The position numbers were made by a program, and so were the translations under genes. From Alteribacter keqinensis (lineage in GTDB: Bacteria > Bacillota > Bacilli > Bacillales > Salisediminibacteriaceae), in NCBI RefSeq assembly GCF_003710255.1, contig NZ_RHIB01000003.1:310001-374000 (forward strand): a DNA stretch of 64,000 nucleotides, written 5' to 3'. Position 1 is the first letter of the stretch. Each line of letters starts with the position of its first letter. Below are positions 16,828 to 25,091 of the stretch, one piece after another. Under the pieces are notes generated by a model that saw nothing but the letters and a program-made list of their open reading frames with translations, did not search any database and was not told the origin of the DNA.

Positions 16828-16861
16828 TCATGGAGGAGCTGGTGTTTCTTTAGTTTTGTTG

Positions 16862-16890
16862 TTGACAAAAATAGAAATGCGTATTATGCT
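16862..16890 (+). promoter_or_regulatory. Promoter of the T-box transcript
   Basis: TTGACA (16862-16867) and TATGCT (16885-16890) are 17 bases apart and directly precede the T-box leader. Confidence 0.6.
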
Positions 16891-16894
16891 GTTA

Positions 16895-17236
16895 AACAGA
16901 TAATCACTTTATCACTTAAAAGCGTTTAAGCGTCTAAGTGTGATAATTGAAGTAGAAAAAGAAATATCGATCGCATAAAAGCGGAGTAGCAGTGGTTCGA
17001 GCAGCAGGAAGAGACCGGATGGAAGCTGGAAATCCGGGCAGAACCATGTGTGAATTACACTTATAGTAACAAGCGATTACGTAATCAAAGTGGACAAAGA
17101 CAGCGCAGTCAGTCAGAGTAGAGCCGAGAAGAGCGAAAGTTTATGGAGCCAGTTGAGCAAGGTCTGCGAACGTCTAGTCAAATAGGGTGGTACCGCGGAA
17201 ACTCTCCGTCCCTAACCAGGACAGGGGAGTTTTTTG
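16895..17236 (+). ncRNA. T-box riboswitch, probably tyrosine-specific
   Basis: The leader carries the canonical T-box AGGGTGGTACCGCG (17184-17197) followed by a terminator that competes with the antiterminator (AACTCTCC pairing with GGGGAGTT, then T6, 17199-17236). Stem I contains GTGTGAATTACACTTAT. With the usual placement of a purine after the specifier, the codon is TAC (17056-17058), tyrosine; TTA would be followed by C and is less likely. A hairpin at 16909-16946 (TTATCACTTA with TAAGTGTGATAA) precedes stem I. The RNA senses uncharged tRNA and turns on the NhaC-family transporter downstream, fitting reports of T-box-controlled NhaC-type tyrosine transporters. Confidence 0.92.
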
Positions 17237-17266
17237 TCTGCCCGGCGGAATTGCGGGAAATTGTGC

Positions 17267-17280
17267 GGGGTCTGTCCCCC
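17267..17280. repeat. Family B palindrome, copy B4
   Basis: GGGGTCTGTCCCCC between the T-box terminator and the transporter start, flanked by AAATTGTGC and GACAATTTGT, which extend the inverted repeat. Confidence 0.8.
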
Positions 17281-17310
17281 GACAATTTGTGAGAAAAGGA
17301 GGATGTTGAG

Positions 17311-18750
17311 ATGAGTGTGGAGACGGTGAATAAAAAAGAGCGTGAGCCGCAGGTGAGCCGCCTGGAGGCTGTGGTTGTTATTTTAATGATTTTAGGAACG
17401 ATTGGGGTGTCACTCGTCTATCTTGGCGCTCAGCCTCATGTACCGATCTTTATGGTCATCCTTCTGCTGGCGTTGTTTAACGCAGCAAAGAAGCAGCCTT
17501 GGGTGTTTGTGGAAGAGGGTCTTATCAAAGGTGTGAAGTCGGGGATTATTCCGATAATCATTTTTATGCTTATTGGTATATTAATAGCAGTATGGATGCA
17601 GGCGGGAACCATACCGACACTGATTGCGTACAGCTTTCAGGTGATTTTCACGGAGTACTTCCTGCCGAGTGTGTTTGTGGTGACGGCTGTTGTCGGGATG
17701 GCTGTGGGAAGTTCGTTTACAACAGCATCCACGATCGGGATTGCGTTTATGACGCTCGGGTCGATTCTTGGAATAGATCTGGCCATGGTGGCCGGTGCGG
17801 TCGTATCCGGTGCTCTGCTTGGTGACAAAATGAGCCCGCTGTCTGATACGACGAACCTTGCGTCAAGTGTGTGTAAGGTCGATTTGTTTGAACACATCCG
17901 TCATATGATGTGGACAGCGGTGCCGGCCTTCCTGATCAGTCTGATATTGTTTTTCTTTATCGGACGGGCCCAGGAAACTACGGCTACTTCTGAAGTGAAT
18001 GAGTGGATTGCAACGCTCGCAGCAAACACCCACGTAACAGTTATTGCTCTTATTCCTGCACTTGTGATGGGGGTGCTGGCGATCCGCAAGACCCCTGCGA
18101 TACCGACCATGATTGCAGGTATCGTAAGCGGATTTATTGTGGCTGTTATTTTAGACGGGCAGCTGGCTGCAGCGAACTGGATGGTCCTTGTACAGGACGG
18201 GTTTACTGCGTCTACGGGTACGGAGGACATTGACACGCTGCTAACCCGTGGCGGTATTCAGGACATGATGTGGGCCACGTCCCTTCTCATTCTTGCGCTG
18301 GGAATGGGTGGTATTCTTTCAAGGCTGAACATTATTGACAGTCTGATCAGTGCGATCCGTTCACTAGTAAACAGCAGGGGAAAAGCGGTTCTCTCTACGA
18401 CTTTGAGTGCGATCGGTATTAACGTAAGCCTTGGGGAGCAGTACATGAGTGTGGTGCTTACAGGTGAGGCATACGAGAAGCAGTACCGGGAGCTTGGGCT
18501 GAAAGGAAAGCATTTGTCGAAAACGCTGGAAGCGGGAGGCACCGTAGTCAACCCTCTTATACCGTATGGGGTGAGCGGTGTTTTTATGGCGAGTGTCCTT
18601 GAAGTTCCCGTTATGGCATTCCTGCCGTTTGCGTTCTTCTGCCTCCTGTGCCCGGTCATTACGATCATCTACGGCTTTACAGGGATCAGTATGAATGATG
18701 GTGGAGGAGGCGCTTCAGCTGCCAAAACGGAACACAAAGCAACAGCATAA
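17311..18750 (+). CDS. NhaC-family transporter, likely amino acid (tyrosine) uptake
   Basis: 479 residues with about 12 hydrophobic segments. NhaC-family features include IPIIIFMLIGILIAVWMQAG, GSSFTTASTIGIAFM, GALLGDKMSPLSDTTNLAS and the C-terminal half GVNPLIPYGVSG-like stretch (TVVNPLIPYGVSG). Family members are annotated as Na+/H+ antiporters, but those behind T-boxes are thought to be amino-acid transporters. The predicted TAC specifier makes tyrosine the best guess. ATG 17311 follows AAAAGGAGG. It is single-gene, regulated by the T-box at the level of transcription termination. Confidence 0.9.
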   Translation: MSVETVNKKEREPQVSRLEAVVVILMILGTIGVSLVYLGAQPHVPIFMVILLLALFNAAKKQPWVFVEEGLIKGVKSGIIPIIIFMLIGILIAVWMQAGTIPTLIAYSFQVIFTEYFLPSVFVVTAVVGMAVGSSFTTASTIGIAFMTLGSILGIDLAMVAGAVVSGALLGDKMSPLSDTTNLASSVCKVDLFEHIRHMMWTAVPAFLISLILFFFIGRAQETTATSEVNEWIATLAANTHVTVIALIPALVMGVLAIRKTPAIPTMIAGIVSGFIVAVILDGQLAAANWMVLVQDGFTASTGTEDIDTLLTRGGIQDMMWATSLLILALGMGGILSRLNIIDSLISAIRSLVNSRGKAVLSTTLSAIGINVSLGEQYMSVVLTGEAYEKQYRELGLKGKHLSKTLEAGGTVVNPLIPYGVSGVFMASVLEVPVMAFLPFAFFCLLCPVITIIYGFTGISMNDGGGGASAAKTEHKATA

Positions 18751-18758
18751 AAATGTTC

Positions 18759-18772
18759 GGGGGTCTGTCCCC
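18759..18772. repeat. Family B palindrome, copy B5
   Basis: GGGGGTCTGTCCCC right after the transporter stop, flanked by AAATGTTC and GTACAATTCGGGGG. Confidence 0.8.
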
Positions 18773-18859
18773 GTACAATTCGGGGGCTGCTCTTGACACG
18801 GGGCAGGCCTTTTCTTCTTGGGTTGGAGAAGATACTACTGAAATGTCAATAGAATATAA

Positions 18860-18890
18860 AAAAGTTCGGGGGACAGACCCCCGAACTTTT
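18860..18890. repeat. Family B palindrome, copy B6, doubling as a terminator
   Basis: AAAAGTTCGGGGG and CCCCCGAACTTTT form a near-perfect hairpin around ACAGA. A- and T-runs on both sides make it a bidirectional intrinsic terminator. On the minus strand it overlaps the end of mreBH. Confidence 0.85.
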
Positions 18891-19896
18891 AGCGTACTGC
18901 TTTTTGAAGTTTGTGGATGACGTTTAGTGAACGTCCGGTTCCGATTGCGACAGCTTCCAGTGGGTTTGGTGCTACGTGAACAGGGACAACGATTTCCTCG
19001 CTGAGCCAGTCCTGAATGCCGTTCAATAATGCGCCGCCTCCTGTAAGGATGACACCGCGGTCAACGATGTCACCGCTGAGCTCCGGAGGACAGTCTTCAA
19101 GTGTAGCACGGATCGCTTCAAGAATTGAAAGAAGGGATTCGCGAATGGCACCTTGAATTTCAGTGGAACTTAGTGAAATGGTCTTCGGAAGCCCGGTTAC
19201 AAGGTCACGGCCCCGAACGTCCATGGTAAGTTCTTCATGGTCAACAAGGGCATAGGCAATGTTCATTTTGATCTGTTCACCTGTACGGTCTCCGATAAGA
19301 AGGTTGTAGTGTTTACGCACATAGTGAACGATGTCTTCATCCATCTGGTCACCACCGACACGGATGGAATTGCAGGATACAACGCCGCCGAAGGAGATGA
19401 TCGCCACTTCTGTTGTACCGCCACCGATATCAACAACGACGTTGGCGATCGGCTCTTCAACAGGAAGATCGGCACCAATCGCTGCAGCAACGGGCTCTTC
19501 AATAAGGTCCACGTGTTTTGCACCACAGTTTTTAACCGCATCGTGTATTGCCCGGCGCTCTACGGAAGTTGAACCAGATGGGGTACAGACAACAACGCTC
19601 GGTTTACGCACAGAGAACCCCAGCTTTTTGCTTACTTTTTTCATAATTTCTTTAAGCATTTCAGTCGTTACCTGGTAATCAGCAATAACCCCGTCTTTAA
19701 GGGGGCGGATCGCTACGATGTTTTCGGGTGTTTTTCCGACCATGTTTTTCGCTTCGTTACCGATGGCAAGTACCGTTTTTGTGTTAAGATCAATAGCAAC
19801 AACGGAAGGTTCATTAAGAACGATTCCTTTATTTTTTGTATATACTAAAATGTTTGCCGTCCCTAAATCAATACCAATCTGAGTAGTTGAAAACAT
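18889..19896 (-). CDS. mreBH: Rod-shape actin homologue MreBH
   Basis: 335 residues. Actin-like phosphate and nucleotide loops are clear: [39 protein letters not shown], and [16 protein letters not shown]. The N-terminus [19 protein letters not shown] and the phrase [22 protein letters not shown] match the MreBH subgroup better than Mbl or MreB. MreBH polymerises under the membrane and directs cylindrical wall synthesis, notably via the LytE endopeptidase. A GGGGG ribosome site lies 7 bases before the ATG. It is monocistronic here, without mreCD. The palindromic repeat at its 3' end serves as terminator. Confidence 0.9.
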   Translation of the reverse strand: MFSTTQIGIDLGTANILVYTKNKGIVLNEPSVVAIDLNTKTVLAIGNEAKNMVGKTPENIVAIRPLKDGVIADYQVTTEMLKEIMKKVSKKLGFSVRKPSVVVCTPSGSTSVERRAIHDAVKNCGAKHVDLIEEPVAAAIGADLPVEEPIANVVVDIGGGTTEVAIISFGGVVSCNSIRVGGDQMDEDIVHYVRKHYNLLIGDRTGEQIKMNIAYALVDHEELTMDVRGRDLVTGLPKTISLSSTEIQGAIRESLLSILEAIRATLEDCPPELSGDIVDRGVILTGGGALLNGIQDWLSEEIVVPVHVAPNPLEAVAIGTGRSLNVIHKLQKAVR

Positions 19897-20151
19897 TTAA
19901 AATCCCCCAAGCATAGTTTACGTATACTATATACATTCTTGTATCCTAACAGATTTGTAGGGGTTGAAAAGCGATTAAATTATGGAAAATTGTCAGAGAT
20001 CATGTCATTTCCCGGGAAAAGCACAAGGGCATTTCCCACTATTTTGTATTCATATAAAATATTAGTAGAAACGGTGTCAGATAAGCACCTTTTTGGCAAA
20101 AAAACGACTTTTTCGATATGATTTAACTTACTATGCAGAGAAGGTGATCGG

Positions 20152-21321
20152 ATGAGGGAGAACAAGGACTTGTTTTTGTTAACCACTGAGCAAATTAAAC
20201 GAAACGATACGATTGAAACCCTTCTTCCGCTATTTAAAGAACGGGCAAAGGAGCTGGATGAAAAAGCGGAGTTTCCGTTTGAAAATTTCTCGGATTTAAA
20301 GGAAGCAGGGCTTACAAAACTGGTGGTGCCGCATCGGTTTGGTGGTGAGGAAGCGTCTCTTACGGACTATCTTCTCGTACAGGAAAAAGTCTCGCAAGGC
20401 GATGGTGCCACGGGGCTTAGTCTCGGCTGGCATAACGGACTCATTATGCAGCTGAGGGAAACGGGGAAGTGGTCTGAAGAGACATTTGCGAAACTTTGCG
20501 TGGAAGTGATGGAGAATGGTGTGCTCGTAAATACAATTGCAACCGAGCCGGCAACGGGAAGCCCTGCAAGAGGCGGGAAGCCTGAAACAACAGCACGCCC
20601 GGTGGATGACGGGTATGAAATTACCGGGAAGAAGACATTCGCTTCTCTGGCTCCGGTTCTTGATTATTTTATCGTGACTGCAACTGTGGAACCGGACGGG
20701 GCTGTAGGAGAGTTCCTAGTTCCGAGGAACAGCCCAGGACTCAGCATTGAGGAATCGTGGGATACTCTCGGGATGCGGGCTACGAGAAGTGACGATCTGA
20801 TTCTGGATGGGGTCCGGGTCTCTGATGATGCCTGGGTTGCGAAGCGTCACCCGGGTCACGGAAGCGGACCGCAGGGCTGGCTTCTGCACATTCCTGCCTG
20901 TTACATTGGCATTGCAAAGGCTGCCAGAGACGAAGCAGTCCGTTTCGCCAAAGAATATCAGCCGAACAGCCTGGATCATCCCATTAAAGAAGTACCCGAA
21001 GTGAGGCGTAAAACGGCGGAGATGGACCTGAAGCTTATGCAGGCAAGGCACTTTATGTATCACGTGGCGAAGCTTTGGGATGAGTATCCTGATCGGCGCC
21101 AGGATCTTGGAGCTGAGCTTGCAGCAGTGAAGACAACCGCCACAAACTCAGCTGTAGAGGTAGTCGATATCGCCATGCGTATCGTGGGAGGGCACAGTTT
21201 GAAGAAGTCGAATCCTTTGGAACGCTATTACAGGGACGTGCGGGCCGGCCTTTACAACCCGCCGTCAGATGACATTACGATGATGATTCTCGGGAAAAAA
21301 GCGTACGACCCAGAGGTATAG
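20152..21321 (+). CDS. Acyl-CoA dehydrogenase family flavoprotein
   Basis: 389 residues with the three-part acyl-CoA dehydrogenase layout: N-terminal helices with LKEAGLTKLVVPHRFGGEE, a middle beta domain (EPATGSPARGG, ITGKKTFASLAPVLDYFIVTA) and C-terminal helices with VVDIAMRIVGGHSLKKSNPLERYYRDVRAGLYNPPSDD cut around the flavin site. It resembles the YdbM type of Bacillus. The catalytic Glu is not obvious, so it may be a dehydrogenase or one of the related flavin monooxygenases such as DszC. ATG 20152 follows GAAGGTG. A shared terminator separates it from the convergent DinB gene. Confidence 0.8.
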   Translation: MRENKDLFLLTTEQIKRNDTIETLLPLFKERAKELDEKAEFPFENFSDLKEAGLTKLVVPHRFGGEEASLTDYLLVQEKVSQGDGATGLSLGWHNGLIMQLRETGKWSEETFAKLCVEVMENGVLVNTIATEPATGSPARGGKPETTARPVDDGYEITGKKTFASLAPVLDYFIVTATVEPDGAVGEFLVPRNSPGLSIEESWDTLGMRATRSDDLILDGVRVSDDAWVAKRHPGHGSGPQGWLLHIPACYIGIAKAARDEAVRFAKEYQPNSLDHPIKEVPEVRRKTAEMDLKLMQARHFMYHVAKLWDEYPDRRQDLGAELAAVKTTATNSAVEVVDIAMRIVGGHSLKKSNPLERYYRDVRAGLYNPPSDDITMMILGKKAYDPEV

Positions 21322-21348
21322 AGAGCCACTCTCTATACCTGTTTTTTT
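21314..21348. terminator. Bidirectional terminator
   Basis: AGGTATAGAGAG pairs with CTCTCTATACCT around CCA, followed by T7, between convergent genes. Confidence 0.9.
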
Positions 21349-21842
21349 ATGGTCCTGATCTGCCCGCGGTGGCTGATTTCGTCTTCCAATACGTGAAACC
21401 AGAGGTAGTAGTTGTTGTAGGCCACACCGTTTTCCCACTTGTTATCTTCAAAAAGCCAGCGGTCGTCTTTTGTTTTCAGCCGGGCCAGTGTTTCGTCTCT
21501 GACGTCACTTAGCTTCTTCAGGTAGTATTCAGGAGGGTTATTTTTGATTTTGTTTCTGGCGGCTGCCCCGAGTTCAAGAGGGGTTCTCCAGAGGGCGTAT
21601 TCATTTTCGGTGAGATCTCTTTTTTCGAATGAGACGATCTGGTGAACAAACTCGATCGAGGCGATATGCAGCAAAAGGGAGCCGATCGAATTCGCTTTTT
21701 TACCGGGGATGTGATCGAGCTGATACTGTGTGAGACCGGCAATCTCATTGAGGGTTACAGCTCTCGTGTGTTCAAGCATCGAAACGAGCACGCCAATCTT
21801 TTCGGTGTAATTTACTTTTGGAACAATTCTGTAGTCAATCAT
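21333..21842 (-). CDS. DinB family protein
   Basis: 169 residues from the ATG at 21842, which follows GGAGTGG (the longer frame from 21941 lacks a ribosome site). Four-helix DinB/YfiT-like pattern with metal-type histidines: SIGSLLLHIASIEFVHQ near residue 55-65 and HVLEDEISHRGQIRTI near the C-terminus, the usual H...HxxxHRGQ arrangement. DinB proteins are predicted metal-dependent, thiol-using transferases; the substrate is unknown. The gene is monocistronic. A second DinB-like gene is at 27908. Confidence 0.88.
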   Translation of the reverse strand: MIDYRIVPKVNYTEKIGVLVSMLEHTRAVTLNEIAGLTQYQLDHIPGKKANSIGSLLLHIASIEFVHQIVSFEKRDLTENEYALWRTPLELGAAARNKIKNNPPEYYLKKLSDVRDETLARLKTKDDRWLFEDNKWENGVAYNNYYLWFHVLEDEISHRGQIRTIKKQV

Positions 21843-21968
21843 GAACACCACTCCATTTCTACGTCTAACTGTACCAGTGAAATGGAGAAGGTAAAGACTG
21901 ATAATGGGGAAAAAACAGTGGTATAATGAAGACGAGGACAACCTGACCGGGATCAGTGTTGTCTTTTT

Positions 21969-22313
21969 TTATTCCTCTACAACTTCCACTGACAGGGCTT
22001 TTCCCTGGGCGGGATAGCTTTCGGCGATGGCGCCGGTTTTTACCCGGACGAGCAGGCCTTCCTGAAGCTCTTGTGCATTTTCCGCATCGCTGAACCAGTA
22101 GGCGGCCCCGGCTTCGGCGTCCATGAGGGTGTCGCTTGTAAGTTCAATAGCTTTTGCCTCAGTAATGTCTTCGACTACCAAAATAGATGTTTCTTTAATT
22201 TCCACAATTCGTCCTTCGATAACGTTTGCCGACCCCTCTGAGCTGCTTCCATTTGTCCCGCAGGCTGTTAAAAAAATGATTGCGATAAAGAGGATAGAGT
22301 ACTTTGGATTCAT
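21969..22313 (-). CDS. Lipoprotein, DUF3221-like
   Basis: 114 residues starting MNPKYSILFIAIIFLTACG, a signal peptide with lipobox LTAC, so the mature protein is anchored at its Cys. The mature part has GRIVEIKETSILVVEDI and a later LLVRVKTGAIAESYPAQGKA strand pair, the OB-like form of DUF3221 proteins such as YobA. The start at 22313 follows AAAGGAGG; a longer frame to 22433 is unlikely. Function unknown. It diverges from the MOSC gene. Confidence 0.75.
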   Translation of the reverse strand: MNPKYSILFIAIIFLTACGTNGSSSEGSANVIEGRIVEIKETSILVVEDITEAKAIELTSDTLMDAEAGAAYWFSDAENAQELQEGLLVRVKTGAIAESYPAQGKALSVEVVEE

Positions 22314-22406
22314 TATTTGACCTCCTTTTCCTGTATAGACGACAGTTATGATTTGTTGTTTCATGGGGCAAGGTATAAAATGGTAAAAAACAAGAAGGGG
22401 TGCAGA

Positions 22407-23063
22407 GTGGCTATGATGACTGGGAAAGTTCATTCACTTAACACTGGGAAAGTGCAGGTCATTGCAGGTTCGGGGAAAAAGGAAGTGGCTTCAGGGATTA
22501 TTAAGCGTCCTGTGGAAGGGTCTGTTTTTTTAACGAGCGTGGGTCTTAAAGGTGATGAGCAGCAGGACCTGGTTCACCACGGCGGTGTGGACAAGGCGGT
22601 ATGTGTGTATCCGGCGGAGCATTACCCTTACTGGCACGAGAAGCTGGGAAAAGAGATCGATGCGGGGGCGTTTGGTGAGAACGTGACGGTGTCCGGGCTG
22701 GTGGAGACGGACGTGTGCATTGGCGATACGTTTGAGTGGGGGGAGGCAGTTGTACAGGTGAGCCAGCCGCGTCATCCGTGCTATAAGCTTGCGAAGCGTC
22801 ATGATGTGAAAGAACTGCCGCTGTTCGTTCAGGAGACGGGCTATTCGGGGTTTTATTTTCGCGTGCTGCAAGAGGGGCACGTGTCGGCGGAGGATCATCT
22901 GAGGCTGAAGGAGCGCCATACGGAGATGACGATTGCCCGGGTGAACCGGCTGAATTTTCAGGACGCAGACGATGTGGAGGGGCTGAAACAGCTGGCGGAG
23001 CTGCCGTATCTTGCTGAGAGCTGGCGTGAAGGGGTGGAGAAGAAGCTGGGGAAGGTAATGTAG
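22407..23063 (+). CDS. MOSC domain protein
   Basis: About 218 residues. MOSC hallmarks are GLKGDEQQDLVHHGGVDKAVCVYPAEHY, AGAFGENVTVSGL, and VSQPRHPCYKL with the conserved cysteine that would bind sulfur or molybdenum cofactor. The C-terminal ~50 residues resemble the 3-alpha extension of YiiM/YflK-type proteins. Such proteins take part in detoxifying N-hydroxylated bases with a molybdenum cofactor or moving sulfur. GTG 22407 is 6 bases after AAGGGG; ATG 22413 or 22416 are alternatives. Its promoter region is divergent with the lipoprotein. Confidence 0.88.
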   Translation: MAMMTGKVHSLNTGKVQVIAGSGKKEVASGIIKRPVEGSVFLTSVGLKGDEQQDLVHHGGVDKAVCVYPAEHYPYWHEKLGKEIDAGAFGENVTVSGLVETDVCIGDTFEWGEAVVQVSQPRHPCYKLAKRHDVKELPLFVQETGYSGFYFRVLQEGHVSAEDHLRLKERHTEMTIARVNRLNFQDADDVEGLKQLAELPYLAESWREGVEKKLGKVM

Positions 23064-23108
23064 AAAGATGGGAATATGACCTGAGAGAAAAGCATATAAA
23101 TCTTAGGA

Positions 23109-23170
23109 AAAAGAAGATGAATGCCGCTGTGAGATAAAATGTGGAGATTCATCTTCTTTTGTTCTTTTTT
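23109..23170 (+). terminator. Terminator after the MOSC gene
   Basis: AAAAGAAGATGAAT pairs with ATTCATCTTCTTTT, then T-rich sequence. Downstream, 23171-23290 includes a Gly/Asn-rich open frame (ATG 23207, 27 codons) without a good ribosome site, which I do not call. Confidence 0.7.
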
Positions 23171-23314
23171 GAAAAGGAAGGCGGCACTGGGCACATTTTT
23201 AATAAGATGGCATTTAGTAATGGGGGAGGTGATAACGGATATGGGAACTCTTATGGGGGGAGAAGTATGAGAGGTAATATTCGCGGGTGAAATGAGTAAT
23301 TGTCCCAATGAAAT

Positions 23315-23347
23315 CAAAAAAGACAGTGCGAAATGGCACTGTCTTTT
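23315..23347. terminator. Terminator of the nucleoside transporter
   Basis: AAAAGACAGTGC pairs with GCACTGTCTTTT, directly after the minus-strand stop codon. Confidence 0.85.
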
Positions 23348-23355
23348 CCCGTATA

Positions 23356-24573
23356 TTAGATCAGCATACCGGCGATCGCTGCACTCAGGAGTGAGGCGAG
23401 CATACCGGCTGCTACGGCGCGGACACCCATGCGGGCGATGTCGCCGCGACGTTCAGGCGCAAGCTTACCAAGTCCGCCGAGGAGGATCCCAAGGCTTGAC
23501 AGGTTGGCGAATCCGCAAAGAGCGAACGTAACAATCGCTACGGTTTTTGGTGTTAAATTCTCGATTTCAGGTGCGAAGGCGAGATAGGCCACGAACTCGT
23601 TTAAGACGAGCTTCTGACCGATAAAGCCACCGGCGTAGACGGCTTCTGCCCATGGTACACCGACGGCAAAAGCAATAGGCGCGAACAGGAATCCGAGAAT
23701 GTATTCAATGGTCAGACCTCCGGCACCAAACGCGCCGCCGATAAGTCCCAGAATTCCGTTAAGAAGGGCGATCAATGCGATGAAAGCGATGAGCATGGCG
23801 GCGATGTTCAGGGCGAGCTGGAGTCCGACTCCTGCACCGCGTGCGGCTGCATCGATGACGTTTGTTGATTCTGTATCTTTATCAAGTTTCAGCTCATCGT
23901 CTTCTGCTGATTTTGTAACGGTTTCGGGAACCATGATTTTTGCCATAATCAAGGCTGCAGGAGCGGCCATGAAGCTCGCTGCAAGTAAATACTCAAGAGG
24001 AACACCGAGCAGGGAATAGCCTACGAGTACAGACCCGGCAACCGATGCAAGACCTCCCGTCATAACGGCGAAAAGTTCAGAGTTTGTCATTTTTGCGATA
24101 TACGGTTTAACAACAAGCGGTGCTTCTGTCTGCCCTAGGAAGATGTTCGCAGCGGCCGACAATGATTCGGTCTTGCTTGTGCCGAGTAATTTTGCCAAAG
24201 CTCCACCGAGGAGTTTTACTACCCACTGCATAATTCCGATGTAGTACAGTACGGAAATCAGTGAAGAGAAAAAGATGATGATTGGCAGTACTTCAAAGGC
24301 GAAAATAAAGCCGACGTTTTCGGATTCGAAAATACCTCCGAAAACAAAATCTACACCTTCATTGGCAAAGTCGATGATGCTTGAAACAGCGAAGGTTAAC
24401 TGCTCCAATGCAAATTTACCTGCGTCCCACCTCAGAACGATGAAGGCAAACGAAATCTGAATGGCAAGTCCTACTAGAATCGTCCGTGGATTAATCGCTT
24501 TACGGTTGTTGGAAAGAAGGAAAGCGATTCCAAGAACGACGAGAATCCCAAAAATACCCCACAAAATATTCAC
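23356..24573 (-). CDS. Concentrative nucleoside transporter, NupC family
   Basis: About 405 residues, many hydrophobic helices. CNT-family signature stretches are ANIFLGQTEAPLVVKPYI, MTGGLASVAGSVL and GFANLSSLGILLGGLG, which include the nucleoside-binding GQTEAP and the last NSS-type motif. It is a proton- or sodium-coupled importer of nucleosides at the cytoplasmic membrane. GTG at 24573 is 6 bases after GGGAGTG; a GTG at 24582 is less well placed. A near-consensus cre site ~80 bases upstream suggests CcpA control. Confidence 0.92.
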   Translation of the reverse strand: MNILWGIFGILVVLGIAFLLSNNRKAINPRTILVGLAIQISFAFIVLRWDAGKFALEQLTFAVSSIIDFANEGVDFVFGGIFESENVGFIFAFEVLPIIIFFSSLISVLYYIGIMQWVVKLLGGALAKLLGTSKTESLSAAANIFLGQTEAPLVVKPYIAKMTNSELFAVMTGGLASVAGSVLVGYSLLGVPLEYLLAASFMAAPAALIMAKIMVPETVTKSAEDDELKLDKDTESTNVIDAAARGAGVGLQLALNIAAMLIAFIALIALLNGILGLIGGAFGAGGLTIEYILGFLFAPIAFAVGVPWAEAVYAGGFIGQKLVLNEFVAYLAFAPEIENLTPKTVAIVTFALCGFANLSSLGILLGGLGKLAPERRGDIARMGVRAVAAGMLASLLSAAIAGMLI

Positions 24574-24652
24574 GATGTTCACTCCCTGTTAAGTCATGGT
24601 AAAATCGAAGCGTCTGTTCATGCTGAAAAAAATGGCTATGTAGTGCACATAT

Positions 24653-24666
24653 TAGTAACGTTTACA
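24653..24666 (-). promoter_or_regulatory. cre site (CcpA) upstream of the nucleoside transporter
   Basis: On the minus strand TGTAAACGTTACTA matches the cre consensus TGWAARCGYTWNCW at 13 of 14 positions. It lies in the intergenic region shared with the divergent yhdT-panF operon. Confidence 0.65.
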
Positions 24667-24722
24667 AAACTCGATTTTTTATGTTATGAAATAGACGCGC
24701 AAGTGAAATCGTACCAAAGGAA

Positions 24723-24745
24723 TGTAAGCGTGTAAATGTTATAAT
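24723..24745 (+). promoter_or_regulatory. Possible promoter with overlapping cre-like site before YhdT-PanF
   Basis: TGTAAGCGTGTAAA (24723-24736) matches cre at 12 of 14 positions and abuts a TATAAT -10 (24740-24745). A good -35 is not visible. If real, CcpA would block this promoter directly. Confidence 0.4.
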
Positions 24746-24794
24746 GAAAAATAGGTACGAACCTCTCGTAAATTAGTTAGAAGGGGGTTAAAAG

Positions 24795-25091
24795 ATGAGA
24801 GAAAATGGTAAAGATGAGCTTAATTTACATACAGATCCCCGATTTAAAATTGCCAACCGTGAAGCGTTGATCGGCGTTGCGCTTGTGGTGATTAACTTTG
24901 TCTGGTGGTTCGGATTTGCCTACGGGCTCGGATCCGCCCCGGTGGAGGAGTATACCTTTATTTTTGGAATGCCTGCGTGGTTTGTGTTCAGCTGCATCGG
25001 CGGGTTTCTGCTCATGGTGGCCCTCGTGATTTTTGTGTTGAAAGTGTTTTTTAAAGATGTGTCTTTTGATGAGGAGGAGCACAACTCATGA
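24795..25091 (+). CDS. YhdT family membrane protein, PanF partner
   Basis: 98 residues with two hydrophobic helices (VALVVINFVWWFGFAYGLG and FSCIGGFLLMVALVIFVLKV), the YhdT/DUF997 layout. Such proteins are found next to the pantothenate permease gene and are presumed accessory subunits. ATG 24795 follows AAGGGGG. Its last codons overlap the panF start by four bases (ATGA type), so expression is coupled. Confidence 0.88.
   Translation: MRENGKDELNLHTDPRFKIANREALIGVALVVINFVWWFGFAYGLGSAPVEEYTFIFGMPAWFVFSCIGGFLLMVALVIFVLKVFFKDVSFDEEEHNS

Noticed and set aside
7762-18890. GGGGACAGACCCC palindromes as ordinary terminators
   Set aside because: Only B6 has A/T runs on both sides; the others lie in leaders or lack T runs and share flanking sequence, so they are better described as a repeat family.
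23171-23290. Gly/Asn-rich small open frame before the nucleoside transporter terminator
   Set aside because: No ribosome site near the ATG at 23207 and no recognisable family; noted only.
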